Assembly (NCBI GenBank): GCA_036351575.1 | Contig: JAZBPJ010000096.1 | Span: forward strand, 1 to 53,439 | DNA: 53,439 bases | From: JABDPF01 sp036351575 | GTDB taxonomy: Bacteria; Pseudomonadota; Gammaproteobacteria; Xanthomonadales; SZUA-36 | Direction: 5' to 3' | Part shown: positions 32,185-41,268 of the stretch, piece after piece | How the letters are laid out: every line of letters starts with the position of its first letter | How positions within the stretch are numbered: position 1 is the first letter of the stretch | Notes under the pieces: generated by a model | The model's input: only the letters and a program-made list of their open reading frames with translations | Databases searched by the model: none | What the model was told of the DNA's origin: nothing | Made by a program: the position numbers and the translations under genes

Positions 32185-32262
32185 AACATTACCTCCCTGT
32201 TTGTCCTAAAATACATGGCTTCGAGCGCAAACTGAAGTCCCTTTGGATCCCGGATAAAAACC

Positions 32263-33159
32263 ATGTCGAAAGAAGCCCAGGCCGCGAAGATCCTCGATGG
32301 AAACCACGTCAGCACCGCGCTGATCAAGAATGTCCGCCAATCCGTGGAAGCCGGCGTAGCGGCCGGCGGCAGGCGGCCCGGCCTGGCGGTCGTATTGGTG
32401 GGCAGCGATCCGGCCTCATCGATCTACGTCAACGCCAAGCGCAGGGATTGCGAGCGCGCGGGAATCGTCGCGCGTGATTTCGACCTGGATGAAACGACCA
32501 GCCAGGAAGAACTGCTGGACCTGGTCGATGACCTGAACGAGGATCCGGACATCGACGGCATCCTGGTGCAGCTTCCGCTTCCGGCCCATATCGACGAACC
32601 GGCGGTGACCAACCGCATCCGGTCGGCAAAGGACGTCGATGGTTTTCATGCCTTCAACGTGGGCAAGCTGGCGCTGCGCCAGCCCGGCCTGAGGCCCTGC
32701 ACGCCGCGCGGCGTGATGGCGCTGCTGCACTATTACGGGATCGCCAGCAAATCCATGCACGCGGTGATCGTCGGCGCTTCGAACATCGTCGGACGGCCAT
32801 TGGCCCTTGAACTGCTGGTGTACGGCTCGACGGTGACCGTTACGCACCGGTTTACGCGCGATCTCGAAAAGCACGTGCGTGCAGCCGAACTGCTGATCAG
32901 CGCGGTCGGCAAACCCGGCGTCATCGATCCGGACTGGATCGCGCCCGGCGCCATCGTGGTCGACGTGGGCATCAATCGCCGTGAAGACGGAACCATAACG
33001 GGGGATATCGACTTCGAAGCGGCTTCCCGGCGCGCGGGCTGGATCAGCCCGGTACCCGGAGGGGTGGGGCCCATGACCCGCGCCATGCTGATGCTGAATA
33101 CGGCGGAGGCGGCGGGCCTGAAGGTTGAACTGCCATACCCGCAGCAGCCGATGGGTTGA
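32263..33159 (+). CDS. folD: Methylenetetrahydrofolate dehydrogenase/cyclohydrolase FolD
   Basis: 298-residue bifunctional enzyme interconverting methylene- and formyl-tetrahydrofolate. The catalytic lysine lies in YVNAKRRDCERAGI; ILVQLPLPAHID, KDVDGFHAFNVGKL and PCTPRGVM line the folate site; the NADP loop is VIVGASNIVGRPLALELL; the C-terminal PGGVGPMTRAMLM signature is present. The length is normal (E. coli 288). It is transcribed alone, with a strong hairpin just after its stop. Confidence 0.96.
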   Translation: MSKEAQAAKILDGNHVSTALIKNVRQSVEAGVAAGGRRPGLAVVLVGSDPASSIYVNAKRRDCERAGIVARDFDLDETTSQEELLDLVDDLNEDPDIDGILVQLPLPAHIDEPAVTNRIRSAKDVDGFHAFNVGKLALRQPGLRPCTPRGVMALLHYYGIASKSMHAVIVGASNIVGRPLALELLVYGSTVTVTHRFTRDLEKHVRAAELLISAVGKPGVIDPDWIAPGAIVVDVGINRREDGTITGDIDFEAASRRAGWISPVPGGVGPMTRAMLMLNTAEAAGLKVELPYPQQPMG

Positions 33160-33162
33160 ATA

Positions 33163-33185
33163 CGCCGCGCCGAACCGGCGCGGCG
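33163..33185. terminator. GC-rich hairpin between convergent folD and fadI
   Basis: A perfect 10-bp stem CGCCGCGCCG / CGGCGCGGCG with a 3-nt loop lies 4 bp after the folD stop and 18 bp beyond the fadI stop. There is no T-run on either side, so it may act as a transcript end or processing barrier rather than a classical intrinsic terminator. Confidence 0.5.
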
Positions 33186-33202
33186 GTCACTGCTGCCAGG
33201 TA

Positions 33203-34486
33203 TTACGCAGGACGCTCCAGGATCGCGGACACGCCCATCCCTCCCGCGGTGCACACTGAAATCAGGCCGCGGCCCGACCCGGCGTTCTCGAGTATCTGGC
33301 CGAGGTTTCCGAGGATGCGCGCGCCGGTTGCGGCGAAGGGGTGGCCGATCGCCAGGCTGCCTCCCTTGATGTTCATCTTTTCGCGATCAACGGAGCCGAG
33401 CGGCCGATCGAGCCCGAGCCGGTGGCGGCAGTACTCCTCGGATTCCCAGGCTGCGAGCGTCGAAAGCACCTGCGCGGCGAATGCCTCGTGGATCTCGTAA
33501 AAATCGAAATCCTGCAGGCTCAGCTCGGTCGCGGTCAGCATTTCCGCGACGGCAACGGTCGGAGCCATCAGCAGGCCCTCGTCGTTGACGAAATCGACGG
33601 CCGCGGTGCGGCCCGCGGTCAGGTAGGCCTGCACCGGCAGATCGTGCGCCGCGGCCCATTCTTCGGACGCCAGCAGCACGGCCGCGGCGCCGTCGGTCAG
33701 CGGTGTGCTGTTGCCGGCCGTCATCGTGGCTTCACCGCCGGTGGAGAACACCGTGCGCAGGCTGCCCAGTTTTTCGACCGAGCTGTCGGGACGCACGTTG
33801 TTGTCACGACTGACGCCCGACCAGGGCGTAACGATTTCATCAAAGAAACCTTCGTTCCACGCTTTGGCCGCTTTCAGGTGACTTTCCATCGCCAGGCGGT
33901 CCTGGTCTTCGCGGCTGACGTTCCATTCGCGCGCCATGAGATCGCAGTGCTGGCCCATCGAGAGCCCCGTCCGCGGTTCGCCGTTCTGGGGCACCACCGG
34001 CTTGAGTTCACCGAAGCTGAAGCCCTTGAGTGCCCCCAGCCGCTGCTTGAAGCTGCGCGCGGTGGCCAGCTTCGCCAGGCGACGGGCGAATTTGTGCGGG
34101 TAGGTCACCGGGAAATCGGACGTGGTGTCCGTTCCCGCGGCGATGCCGCATTCGATTTCACCGGTCGCGATACGCGCGCCGATCAGCAGGGCGCCCTGCA
34201 GGCTGGTCGCGCAGGCTTGCTGCATGGTGATGCCCGGTGTCAGCGGGGAAATGGTGGTCGACTGCAGGGCCTCGCGGGCCAGGTTCCAGTCGCGGGAGTG
34301 CGTCGTGACGGCGCCGGCGGTCAGTTCATCGAATTTTTCACCGTGCAGTTCGTAGCGGTCGATCAGGGCCTGCAGCGCCGCGGACAGCAGGTCCATGTTA
34401 CTTTTTTCGAAATAGACCGTGTTGGACCGGCAGAACGGAACCCGGCTGCCGCCGATCACGGCGATTTTTCGCAGTTTATTGCTCAT
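33203..34486 (-). CDS. fadI: 3-ketoacyl-CoA thiolase (FadI-like)
   Basis: 427-residue thiolase for the last step of beta-oxidation. The nucleophilic Cys is in ITMQQACATSLQGALLIGARI; other catalytic elements are YEIHEAFAAQVLSTLAAWES (His), NIKGGSLAIGHPFAATGARIL (His) and LISVCTAGGMGVSAILER (Cys). The N-terminus (MSNKLRKIAVIGGSRVPFCRSNTVYFEKSNMDLL) resembles FadI rather than FadA. It overlaps fadJ by 4 bp (ATGA), forming a fadJ-fadI operon in which the alpha subunit comes first. Confidence 0.92.
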   Translation of the reverse strand: MSNKLRKIAVIGGSRVPFCRSNTVYFEKSNMDLLSAALQALIDRYELHGEKFDELTAGAVTTHSRDWNLAREALQSTTISPLTPGITMQQACATSLQGALLIGARIATGEIECGIAAGTDTTSDFPVTYPHKFARRLAKLATARSFKQRLGALKGFSFGELKPVVPQNGEPRTGLSMGQHCDLMAREWNVSREDQDRLAMESHLKAAKAWNEGFFDEIVTPWSGVSRDNNVRPDSSVEKLGSLRTVFSTGGEATMTAGNSTPLTDGAAAVLLASEEWAAAHDLPVQAYLTAGRTAAVDFVNDEGLLMAPTVAVAEMLTATELSLQDFDFYEIHEAFAAQVLSTLAAWESEEYCRHRLGLDRPLGSVDREKMNIKGGSLAIGHPFAATGARILGNLGQILENAGSGRGLISVCTAGGMGVSAILERPA

Positions 34487-36447
34487 GATGCCTGCTCCCC
34501 GCGTTGATCAAGGTAAAACATGGGACCGCCCCGGAACGGGGCGAACCCGGTGCCGAAGACCATGCCGGCGTCGACAGCGTCCGCATTCTCCACGATGCCG
34601 TCGGCCAGGCAGGCTTTGCATTCCTCGAAGTAGGGTTGCATCAGTTCTTCGGCCAGGCTGTCCAGGTTGGTGCCCTCGGCGGCGCTGGAGTCTTTCTTCG
34701 CGCGGCCCTTTTCCCAGGTGTAAAAGCCTGCGCCGCTCTTCTTGCCCAGTTTGCCCTGGTCGACCAGGGATTTGAGCATCGCGGCCTCGTTCGCAGCATC
34801 CTCGCCGCCCAGTGTCGCCAGCACGTTCAAACCGACGTCCAGGCCAACCGTGTCGGCCAGCTCCACCGGCCCCATCGGCATGCCGAATTTTTCCGCTGCC
34901 TTGTCGATCGCCTCCTTGGGGACGGATCGCTCCTGGTGGATTTTGAACGCCTTGCGCATGTACTGCCCCAGTACGCGGTTGACCAGGAAGCCCGGACTGC
35001 TTTTCACCATCAGCGGGAAACGGTTGATGCTGTTGGCGAATGCAGCTCCGCGTTCGATTTCGGCCGGAGCGGTGTTTTCTTCGTAAATCACTTCGACCAG
35101 CGGCATCTTCGCGACCGGGTTGAAGAAATGCAGTCCGATCAGGCGTTCCGGCTGTTTCATGACAGAGGCGATGTCGCGCAGCGGTATGGCCGAGGTGTTG
35201 CTGGCGAGTACCGCGTCGGGCCGCGCCTCCGCTTCGAGCCGACTGAACAGTTCCTGCTTGGCCTCCAGGTTCTCGAAAATAGCCTCGACGATGACGTCCG
35301 CCCGGGCGATTCCGGCGCCTTCGACGTCCGCGATCATGCGGCTCTTTGCGCCGGCTACCCGGTCCGGCGTCTTCAGGCGTTTTTTGAACAGCTTGCCGGC
35401 GCGGGCGAGTGCCGGTTCGATGTATTTCATTTCGCGGTCCTGCAGCGTCACTTCCAGGCCCTGCAGCACGCACCAGGCCGCGATGTCGCCGCCCATCACG
35501 CCTGCACCGACCACGTGCACGCGGCGCGCCTTGAAATTCGCGCCTTTGCCCCTGGATTTCATGCCGTCCATCAGCCAGAAAACGTGTCTCAGTCCGCGCG
35601 ATGCATCGCCGTTGATCAGCCTGGCGACCCGCACGGCTTCTTCGTTCAGCATCCCGTCCAGGCTGTCGCCATGCTGCTCCCAGGCGTCAATCAACTCGAA
35701 CGGTGCCGGGTAATGAGCCGGTTTGGCTTTGGCGGCGGTCTGCTTGCGCATCTGGCCGGCGAGGAACTTGCGCACGGGGCCCTTGTTGCTGAGCTTTGCG
35801 AGCACGCCCGGCCCCTTGCTCCTGTAGCCTTTCAGAACGGCTTTGCGCGCGGCCCAGCGCATGGATACGTGCGGGCCGACGAGCTTGTCGACGAGTCCCA
35901 TGGCGCGGGCCGGCCCGGGCCGCAGCATGCGGGTCGAGAGCATCAACGGCATGGCCTTCAGCCCACCGACCTGGCGCACGGTGCGCGCGCTGCCGCCGAA
36001 TCCCGGGTAAATGCCCAGCTTGATCTCGGGAAAACCGAGGCGGGTGCGGTCGTTGTTGCAGGCTATGCGGTAGTCGAAACACAGGGCCAGTTCCAGTCCG
36101 CCGCCCAGGCAGAAGCCGTCGATGGTAACGGCAGTCGGGAAGGGCAGGGCCTCGATTCGGTCAAACAGGGCATGCACCTTGCGAATGAAGCCCTCGGCTT
36201 CCTCGACGCTGCTCACCTGGTCGAACTCCCGGACGTCGGCGCCGACGATGAAAGACCCGGGCTTGCCCGATTGCAGCACCATTCCCCGGGGATGGTTGCC
36301 TTCGAGTTTTGAGACGATGTCTTCGAGCTCGGTCAAAACTTCCTGTGAGAGGCTGTTGGTCGATGCCTCTGCCCGGTCCAGCGTCAGCCAGCAGACATTG
36401 TCCATGTCGTACTCGACCCCCCAGTTGCGGTATTCGGCTTGGTTCAT
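34483..36447 (-). CDS. fadJ: Beta-oxidation multifunctional protein FadJ
   Basis: 654-residue fused enoyl-CoA hydratase/3-hydroxyacyl-CoA dehydrogenase. The hydratase half has FIVGADVREFDQVSSVEEAEGF, TVAIDGFCLGGGLELAL-type sequence (TVTIDGFCLGGGLELALCFDYRIA) and FPEIKLGIYPGFGGSAR. The dehydrogenase half has the Rossmann loop VHVVGAGVMGGDIAAWCVLQG, LASNTSAIPLRDIA and IGLHFFNPVAKMPLVEVI. The C-terminal HCDH region contains SPGFLVNRVLGQYM. ATG at 36447 (MNQAEYRNWGVEYDMDNV) is preferred; the upstream ATG at 36504 adds 19 unlike residues. It forms an alpha/beta complex with FadI. Confidence 0.93.
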   Translation of the reverse strand: MNQAEYRNWGVEYDMDNVCWLTLDRAEASTNSLSQEVLTELEDIVSKLEGNHPRGMVLQSGKPGSFIVGADVREFDQVSSVEEAEGFIRKVHALFDRIEALPFPTAVTIDGFCLGGGLELALCFDYRIACNNDRTRLGFPEIKLGIYPGFGGSARTVRQVGGLKAMPLMLSTRMLRPGPARAMGLVDKLVGPHVSMRWAARKAVLKGYRSKGPGVLAKLSNKGPVRKFLAGQMRKQTAAKAKPAHYPAPFELIDAWEQHGDSLDGMLNEEAVRVARLINGDASRGLRHVFWLMDGMKSRGKGANFKARRVHVVGAGVMGGDIAAWCVLQGLEVTLQDREMKYIEPALARAGKLFKKRLKTPDRVAGAKSRMIADVEGAGIARADVIVEAIFENLEAKQELFSRLEAEARPDAVLASNTSAIPLRDIASVMKQPERLIGLHFFNPVAKMPLVEVIYEENTAPAEIERGAAFANSINRFPLMVKSSPGFLVNRVLGQYMRKAFKIHQERSVPKEAIDKAAEKFGMPMGPVELADTVGLDVGLNVLATLGGEDAANEAAMLKSLVDQGKLGKKSGAGFYTWEKGRAKKDSSAAEGTNLDSLAEELMQPYFEECKACLADGIVENADAVDAGMVFGTGFAPFRGGPMFYLDQRGEQAS

Positions 36448-36532
36448 TAAATGCTCCGTACGCTTGAGTATGGTCCAGGTCAAAAAAAATCGCCTGCGCG
36501 GCAATTATGACAGAAAACCGTCTGCGGTTCCC

Positions 36533-37108
36533 TCACGGCAGGGGCACGCCGGCCGCCCGCAGGCAGTCGGCGATTGCAATCAGCGGAAGTCCCATGATGG
36601 CGCTGGGATCGTTCGAGGACATTCGTTCCAGAAGCGCCGTTCCGGCGGCTTCGGAACGAAAACTGCCGGCGCAGTCCAACGGTTTGTCCTGTTCGACATA
36701 ACGGTCGATTTCGTCGGCAGTGAGCTGCCGGAACACAACGGCGGTGGGAACCATGCCTTCACGTGAAAAGCCGGCAGAACGAAGCTCGATCGCATAGGCC
36801 GAGAGAAAATTAACGGTGCGGCCGCTGAAGGAATGCAGCTGTTCCCGTGCGCGTTCCGCGGTGCCCGGCTTGCCGGCGATACGGCCGCCGCATTCCGCGA
36901 CCTGGTCGGATCCGATGACCAGGGCGTCGGGAAAGCGCTTTGATACCGAGCGGCATTTTGCCAGGGCGAGCCGCCTGACCAACTGCTCGGGTGTTTCACC
37001 GGGCAGCGGGCTCTCATCGGTTTCGGGGGCTGCCGTATCGAAGGCGACCGGGAACCGTTCCAGCAGCATTTTTCGATACGGGCTGGTCGATGCGAGAATG
37101 ATTTGCAT
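36533..37108 (-). CDS. maf: Maf family nucleotide pyrophosphatase (YceF-type)
   Basis: 191-residue Maf protein. The N-terminus MQIILASTSPYRKMLLERF is the Maf signature; FDTAAPETDESPLPGETPEQLVRRLALAKCRSV and VIGSDQVAECGGRIAGKPG follow, with Gln in SDQ and the C-terminal SAIMGLPLIAI. The TSPYRK/YceF-like pattern suggests the 7-methyl-GTP pyrophosphatase subgroup. Only the start at 37108 gives the canonical N-terminus. It is divergent from yceD, as in E. coli. Confidence 0.93.
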   Translation of the reverse strand: MQIILASTSPYRKMLLERFPVAFDTAAPETDESPLPGETPEQLVRRLALAKCRSVSKRFPDALVIGSDQVAECGGRIAGKPGTAERAREQLHSFSGRTVNFLSAYAIELRSAGFSREGMVPTAVVFRQLTADEIDRYVEQDKPLDCAGSFRSEAAGTALLERMSSNDPSAIMGLPLIAIADCLRAAGVPLP

Positions 37109-37197
37109 AAGGCGTGACTGTTTCTGCAATTCTATTGTAGAATAAGGGGTTAACATTTTGGCGAATGACCGGCAGTTTTGCCAGCGGCGGTGAAAAT

Positions 37198-37743
37198 ATG
37201 TCCCGAGATTTTCCGGATATTGTAGACCCTTGGAAAGCCGCCGAAGGAAAACGGTCATTCCAGGGCTCGATTCCGCTGGAACGAATGCATCGCCTGGCGG
37301 CCGAGCTGGCAGAAAGCGGCAGCAAGCAACGCCGGGAGGCCGCGTTCAGCGCGGCTTTCTCGCTGGACCGCCAGGGGCTTGTCACCATCGACATATCGGT
37401 GCAGGCGGACCTGCCCCTGCTGTGTCAACGCAGCCTGGATATATACGAGGAGAAAGTCGATCGCCGCAGTCTCCTGGCCGTCATCGAAACGGTGGCCGAG
37501 CAGGAAGACATACCGGAACAATACGAACCGGTGCTGGCCGAGGATCACCGGCTGAAGATGGTCGACCTGGTAGAGGAAGAACTGCTGCTGGCGGTGCCGC
37601 AGGTGCCGCGAAGCCCGGACGCCGAAGCAATTGAATTGCCGCTCGATGTCGAACTGACGACCTCGAGCGACAAGGAAAATGAACCGACCCAACGGCCCTT
37701 CGCGGGTCTGGCGGGACTGATGAAGACAAAAGCCGGCGAGTGA
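37198..37743 (+). CDS. yceD: YceD/DUF177 protein (23S rRNA accumulation)
   Basis: 181-residue DUF177 protein, always near rpmF and plsX and linked to 23S rRNA accumulation. The conserved parts are FQGSIPLERMHRLAAELAESG, VTIDISVQADLPLLCQRSLDIYEE and the acidic MVDLVEEELLLAVPQVPRSPDAE. The usual CxxC is reduced to CQRS. ATG at 37198 follows GGCGGTGA; a start at 37165 is possible but adds 11 non-conserved residues. It is followed by rpmF after 50 bp. Confidence 0.88.
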   Translation: MSRDFPDIVDPWKAAEGKRSFQGSIPLERMHRLAAELAESGSKQRREAAFSAAFSLDRQGLVTIDISVQADLPLLCQRSLDIYEEKVDRRSLLAVIETVAEQEDIPEQYEPVLAEDHRLKMVDLVEEELLLAVPQVPRSPDAEAIELPLDVELTTSSDKENEPTQRPFAGLAGLMKTKAGE

Positions 37744-37793
37744 TCCCGGTAATCGCTTGCCGGCGATTGAAATTTATACTTTTGGAGAATGTC

Positions 37794-37991
37794 ATGGCTG
37801 TTCAAAAAAACCGTAAAACACCCTCGAGGCGCGGCATGCGCCGTTCGCACGATGCACTGAAGGCACCCACGTTGTCTGTCGATTCGACCACGGGTGAAAC
37901 CCACCTGCGCCACAACGTGACGCCGGACGGTTATTACAAGGGCCGCAAGGTTATCGATACCCCGGTTCCCGAGTTCGACGACGAAGACTGA
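37794..37991 (+). CDS. rpmF: Ribosomal protein L32
   Basis: 65-residue L32: MAVQKNRKTPSRRGMRRSHDALK, then TGETHLRHNVTPDGYYKGRKVI. It is the cysteine-free form without a zinc ribbon, and ends in an acidic tail PVPEFDDED. ATG at 37794 follows TTTGGAGAAT. The yceD-rpmF-plsX order is standard. Confidence 0.96.
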   Translation: MAVQKNRKTPSRRGMRRSHDALKAPTLSVDSTTGETHLRHNVTPDGYYKGRKVIDTPVPEFDDED

Positions 37992-38032
37992 ATTCTCAGC
38001 GGGGGTTTCCGGCATCGCCGGACGTCAAGCAG

Positions 38033-39061
38033 ATGAATGAGACGACCCTGGCCCTGGACGCACATGGCGGCGACCAGGGCCTCGACGTATCTGTACCTGC
38101 AGTCATGGAAGCGCTGCGCCGGGACGACAGCCTGCGGCTGATCCTGGTCGGCAAAGAACCGGAGGTCTGCGCCGCGCTGGATCGCGCTGCACCGCCGTCC
38201 GCGCTGAACGGGCGTTTCGAAGTCGTGCATGCAGACAGTATCGTGCCGATGGACGCCAGCCCCGCGCACGTCCTGCGGCGGGGGCGTGACAGCAGCCTGT
38301 GGAAATCGTTTGAACTGGTCGCCGAAGACCGGGCCCAGGCCGTTATCAGCGGCAGCGGGACCGCCGCCCTGGTGGTCGCTGGCGTCAAGATACTGGGACT
38401 GCTTCCCGGTATTTCACGGCCCGCGTTGATGGCGTGGCTGCCGAACGGGCAGTCCTATACCGGCCTGCTGGACCTGGGCGCCAACCTCAACGTGGACGCT
38501 TCCCATCTCGTCCAGTTCGCGGTGATGGGCGACGTTACCGCCCGCGCGGCGGAGAACATCGAAAACCCGCGAATCGGGCTGCTCAACGTCGGGCACGAAG
38601 AGAGCAAAGGTCATGACACGGTGCAGCTTGCGCACGAGCGCCTGCGGTCTCTGCCGCTGAATTACACCGGTTTTATAGAGGGTCACGACATCTTCGGCGG
38701 AGCGGTCGATGTCGCCGTCTGTGACGGCTTCTCCGGCAATCTCATTTTGAAATCTTCCGAGGGCCTGGCCCGGATGCTGATGGAACAGGTCCGGGGGGCG
38801 TTCGAGGAAAGCTTGCTGAGCCGTTCGGGTCTGCTGCTCGCCGGGCCGGCGCTGAAACGCACGCTGGCGCGGCTCGACCCTTCTGCGCATAATGGTGCCC
38901 CTTTGCTGGGTCTGAACCGGGTTGCCGTAAAAAGCCATGGGGGCTCGGACGTAAAAGGCATGACAAGGGCCATACTGGAAGCCGGGCGCGAAGCAAGACG
39001 CCAGGTGCCGGAACGAATCGAAGCCCTGGTGCACGAATACCAATTGGAGAGCGCCACGTGA
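38033..39061 (+). CDS. plsX: Phosphate acyltransferase PlsX
   Basis: 342-residue enzyme making acyl-phosphate from acyl-ACP for phospholipid synthesis. Conserved segments: LALDAHGGDQGLDVSVPAVMEAL, VISGSGTAALVVAGVKILGLLPGISRPALMAWLP, LLDLGANLNVDASHLVQFAVMG, RIGLLNVGHEESKGHD and VAVCDGFSGNLILKSSEGLARML. The stop overlaps the fabH start codon. Confidence 0.96.
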   Translation: MNETTLALDAHGGDQGLDVSVPAVMEALRRDDSLRLILVGKEPEVCAALDRAAPPSALNGRFEVVHADSIVPMDASPAHVLRRGRDSSLWKSFELVAEDRAQAVISGSGTAALVVAGVKILGLLPGISRPALMAWLPNGQSYTGLLDLGANLNVDASHLVQFAVMGDVTARAAENIENPRIGLLNVGHEESKGHDTVQLAHERLRSLPLNYTGFIEGHDIFGGAVDVAVCDGFSGNLILKSSEGLARMLMEQVRGAFEESLLSRSGLLLAGPALKRTLARLDPSAHNGAPLLGLNRVAVKSHGGSDVKGMTRAILEAGREARRQVPERIEALVHEYQLESAT

Positions 39062-40032
39062 TCTATGCAAGAATTATCGGGACGGGCAGCGAGTTGCCGG
39101 TCCGCACGGTGACGAACCACGACCTCGAACAGATCATGGATACCAGCGACGAGTGGATTCGCGGACGCACCGGGATCTGCGAGCGCCGGGTCATCTCCGG
39201 TGACGAGAGCACCACCACGCTGGCCGAGGCGGCCTGCCGCAAGGCGCTCGAGGCCGCGGACGTCGACCCCGCGACCATCGACCTGTTCGTGATGGGCACA
39301 ACCACGCCCGATCTCGTGTTTCCGAGTTCCGCCTGCCTGGTGCAAAAAAAGCTGGGACTGCCCGATTGCGGCGCGATGGACGTGAATGCGGCCTGCTCGG
39401 GCTTCATGTACGCCCTCAGCATCGCAGACAAGTTCATTCGCTGCGGCGATGCGAAACGGGTGCTGGTCTGCGGCGCCGAAACGCTGACCCAGATCGTCAA
39501 CTGGCAGCGGCGCGACACGGCGGTCCTGTTCGGGGACGGCGCCGGCGCAGCGGTGCTGGAGGCATCCGGGGAAGCCGGAATCCTTTCCACGCATATCCAC
39601 GCCAACGGAGACTATGCCGACCTGCTGCGCACCGATACCGGTATTTCGCGCGGCCTGGGCGACCTGTCGCACAACGATTTCAAGCCCGAGGTCGAGATGC
39701 GCGGCAACGAGGTGTTCAAGGTGGCGGTGCGCACCCTGCACCGGATCGTCGAGGAGACCCTCGGGGCGAACGACCTCGACAAGTCGGACCTGGACTGGCT
39801 GATTCCGCACCAGGCCAACCTGCGCATTATCGCGGCCACGGCCCGCATGCTGGACATGGACATGGACCACGTGGTGGTGACCGTGGACCGGCACGGCAAC
39901 ACCTCGGCGGCCTCCGTGCCCCTGGCGCTGGACGAGGCGGTCCGCGACGGTCGCATCAAGCGCGGCGACCTGATGCTGCTGGAAGCCTTCGGCGGCGGGT
40001 TTACCTGGGGCTCGGCACTGATTCGTTACTGA
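39058..40032 (+). CDS. fabH: 3-oxoacyl-ACP synthase III FabH
   Basis: 324-residue initiating condensing enzyme of fatty-acid synthesis. The triad is Cys113 in NAACSGFMYAL, His in LIPHQANLRI, and Asn in RHGNTSAASVPLAL. The start is GTG at 39058 within the plsX stop (GTGA). A C-terminal EAFGGGFTWGSALIRY is canonical. Confidence 0.96.
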   Translation: MIYARIIGTGSELPVRTVTNHDLEQIMDTSDEWIRGRTGICERRVISGDESTTTLAEAACRKALEAADVDPATIDLFVMGTTTPDLVFPSSACLVQKKLGLPDCGAMDVNAACSGFMYALSIADKFIRCGDAKRVLVCGAETLTQIVNWQRRDTAVLFGDGAGAAVLEASGEAGILSTHIHANGDYADLLRTDTGISRGLGDLSHNDFKPEVEMRGNEVFKVAVRTLHRIVEETLGANDLDKSDLDWLIPHQANLRIIAATARMLDMDMDHVVVTVDRHGNTSAASVPLALDEAVRDGRIKRGDLMLLEAFGGGFTWGSALIRY

Positions 40033-40069
40033 TTACCTTGCGCCGAAGACGAACAAGCGGGAGTTGAAC

Positions 40070-40819
40070 ATGGAATTGAAACTGGATGGAAAAGTCGCCA
40101 TCGTAACCGGCGCCAGCCGCGGTATCGGGGCGGCAATCGCGGACGCGCTGGCGCAGGCCGGCGCAAAGGTGGCCGGCACCGCGACCCGGCCCGAGGGTGC
40201 GAAGGCCATCACGGGGCGCCTGCAGGCCATTTCGCCGGAAAGCCGGGGATTCGCCCTGGATGTGAATGAGCAGGATGGTGCAGCCGGGTTCGTCAGGGCG
40301 GTTCACGAGTCGCTGGGCGTGCCGACGATACTCGTCAACAACGCGGGTATCACACGGGACCAGATCCTGATGCGGATGAAGGACGATGAGTGGGACGACG
40401 TGGTGAATACCAACCTGCGTTCCGTTTACCGGCTGAGCAAAGCCTGCCTCCGTGGAATGATGAAGTCACGTGAAGGCCGTATCGTCAGCATCGCCTCCGT
40501 CGTCGGTTCCACCGGCAACCCCGGACAGAGCAACTACGCGGCCGCCAAGGCCGGCATGGTCGGTTTTTCCCGTTCCCTGGCGCGCGAGATCGCGTCGCGG
40601 AACATCACGGTCAACGTGGTCGCGCCCGGTTTTATCGATACCGACATGACCCGCTCGCTCGACGCAGCGCAGCGCGAGGCATTGATCAAGGATATTCCGC
40701 TGCAGCGGCTCGGTGAACCGGCCGATATCGCAGCCGCGGTCCTGTTCCTGGTTTCAGAGGCAGGCGCCTACATCACCGGCCAGACACTGCATGTCAACGG
40801 CGGAATGTACATGAATTGA
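40070..40819 (+). CDS. fabG: 3-oxoacyl-ACP reductase FabG
   Basis: 249-residue short-chain dehydrogenase that reduces 3-oxoacyl-ACP. GASRGIGAAIADAL binds NADPH; the catalytic Ser lies in IVSIASVVGSTG and the YxxxK in SNYAAAKAGMVGFSRSLAREI; NVVAPGFIDTDMTRSL and ITGQTLHVNGGMYM are typical FabG. ATG at 40070 follows GCGGGAG. It directly follows fabH; the fabD gene normally found between them is absent. Confidence 0.95.
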   Translation: MELKLDGKVAIVTGASRGIGAAIADALAQAGAKVAGTATRPEGAKAITGRLQAISPESRGFALDVNEQDGAAGFVRAVHESLGVPTILVNNAGITRDQILMRMKDDEWDDVVNTNLRSVYRLSKACLRGMMKSREGRIVSIASVVGSTGNPGQSNYAAAKAGMVGFSRSLAREIASRNITVNVVAPGFIDTDMTRSLDAAQREALIKDIPLQRLGEPADIAAAVLFLVSEAGAYITGQTLHVNGGMYMN

Positions 40820-40951
40820 TCCGCTGCGATCACTTTTCGCCATACGCCACCGGATTGTTATTATTGAGTTAAACAGGTCAAATAAACTGGAATACGGGCC
40901 ATAATTTCTCTAGAATTGCGGCTCAGATTCCCCTTAAGAGGATAAGCATAA

Positions 40952-41185
40952 ATGAGCAGTATTGAAGAGCGCGTCAAGAAGATCGTTATCGAACAACTCG
41001 GAGTCAAGGAAGAAGAAGTTACGCCCAGCGCGTCCTTTGTCGATGACCTTGGCGCCGACTCCCTTGATACTGTCGAGCTCGTCATGGCGCTCGAAGAAGA
41101 ATTCGAATGCGAAATTCCGGACGAGGAAGCCGAGAAGATTACCAGCGTGAAGCAGGCTATCGACTACGTAACGGCAAACGTCTGA
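40952..41185 (+). CDS. acpP: Acyl carrier protein
   Basis: 77-residue acidic ACP; Ser37 in DDLGADSLDTVELVMALEEEF carries phosphopantetheine. CCTTAAGAGGA just upstream is the ribosome site. The 132-bp gap after fabG is AT-rich; CATAAT at 40900-40905 may be a -10 of a separate acpP promoter, but its -35 is poor. Confidence 0.97.
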   Translation: MSSIEERVKKIVIEQLGVKEEEVTPSASFVDDLGADSLDTVELVMALEEEFECEIPDEEAEKITSVKQAIDYVTANV

Positions 41186-41206
41186 CCGGGGCACATCCAA
41201 TTCCGA

Positions 41207-41236
41207 ACGGCCGGCCCAGCGCCGGCCGTCTTTCGT
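41207..41236 (+). terminator. Hairpin with T-rich tail after acpP
   Basis: ACGGCCGGC (41207-41215) pairs perfectly with GCCGGCCGT (41221-41229) around CCAGC, followed by CTTTCGTT. It lies between acpP and fabF and probably attenuates transcription so that acpP is made in excess of downstream genes. Confidence 0.65.
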
Positions 41237-41268
41237 TCTGAAATCGCAAACGTAAAGAGGGCATCCAC

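Noticed and set aside
34504..36312. 602-codon open frame on the plus strand
   Set aside because: Antisense to fadJ; composition and lack of motifs mark it as a shadow.
37109..37197. Strong promoter pair between maf and yceD
   Set aside because: TAGAAT near 37139 resembles a -10 and TTCTA-ttg-TAGAA is a small palindrome, but no -35 at proper spacing was convincing.
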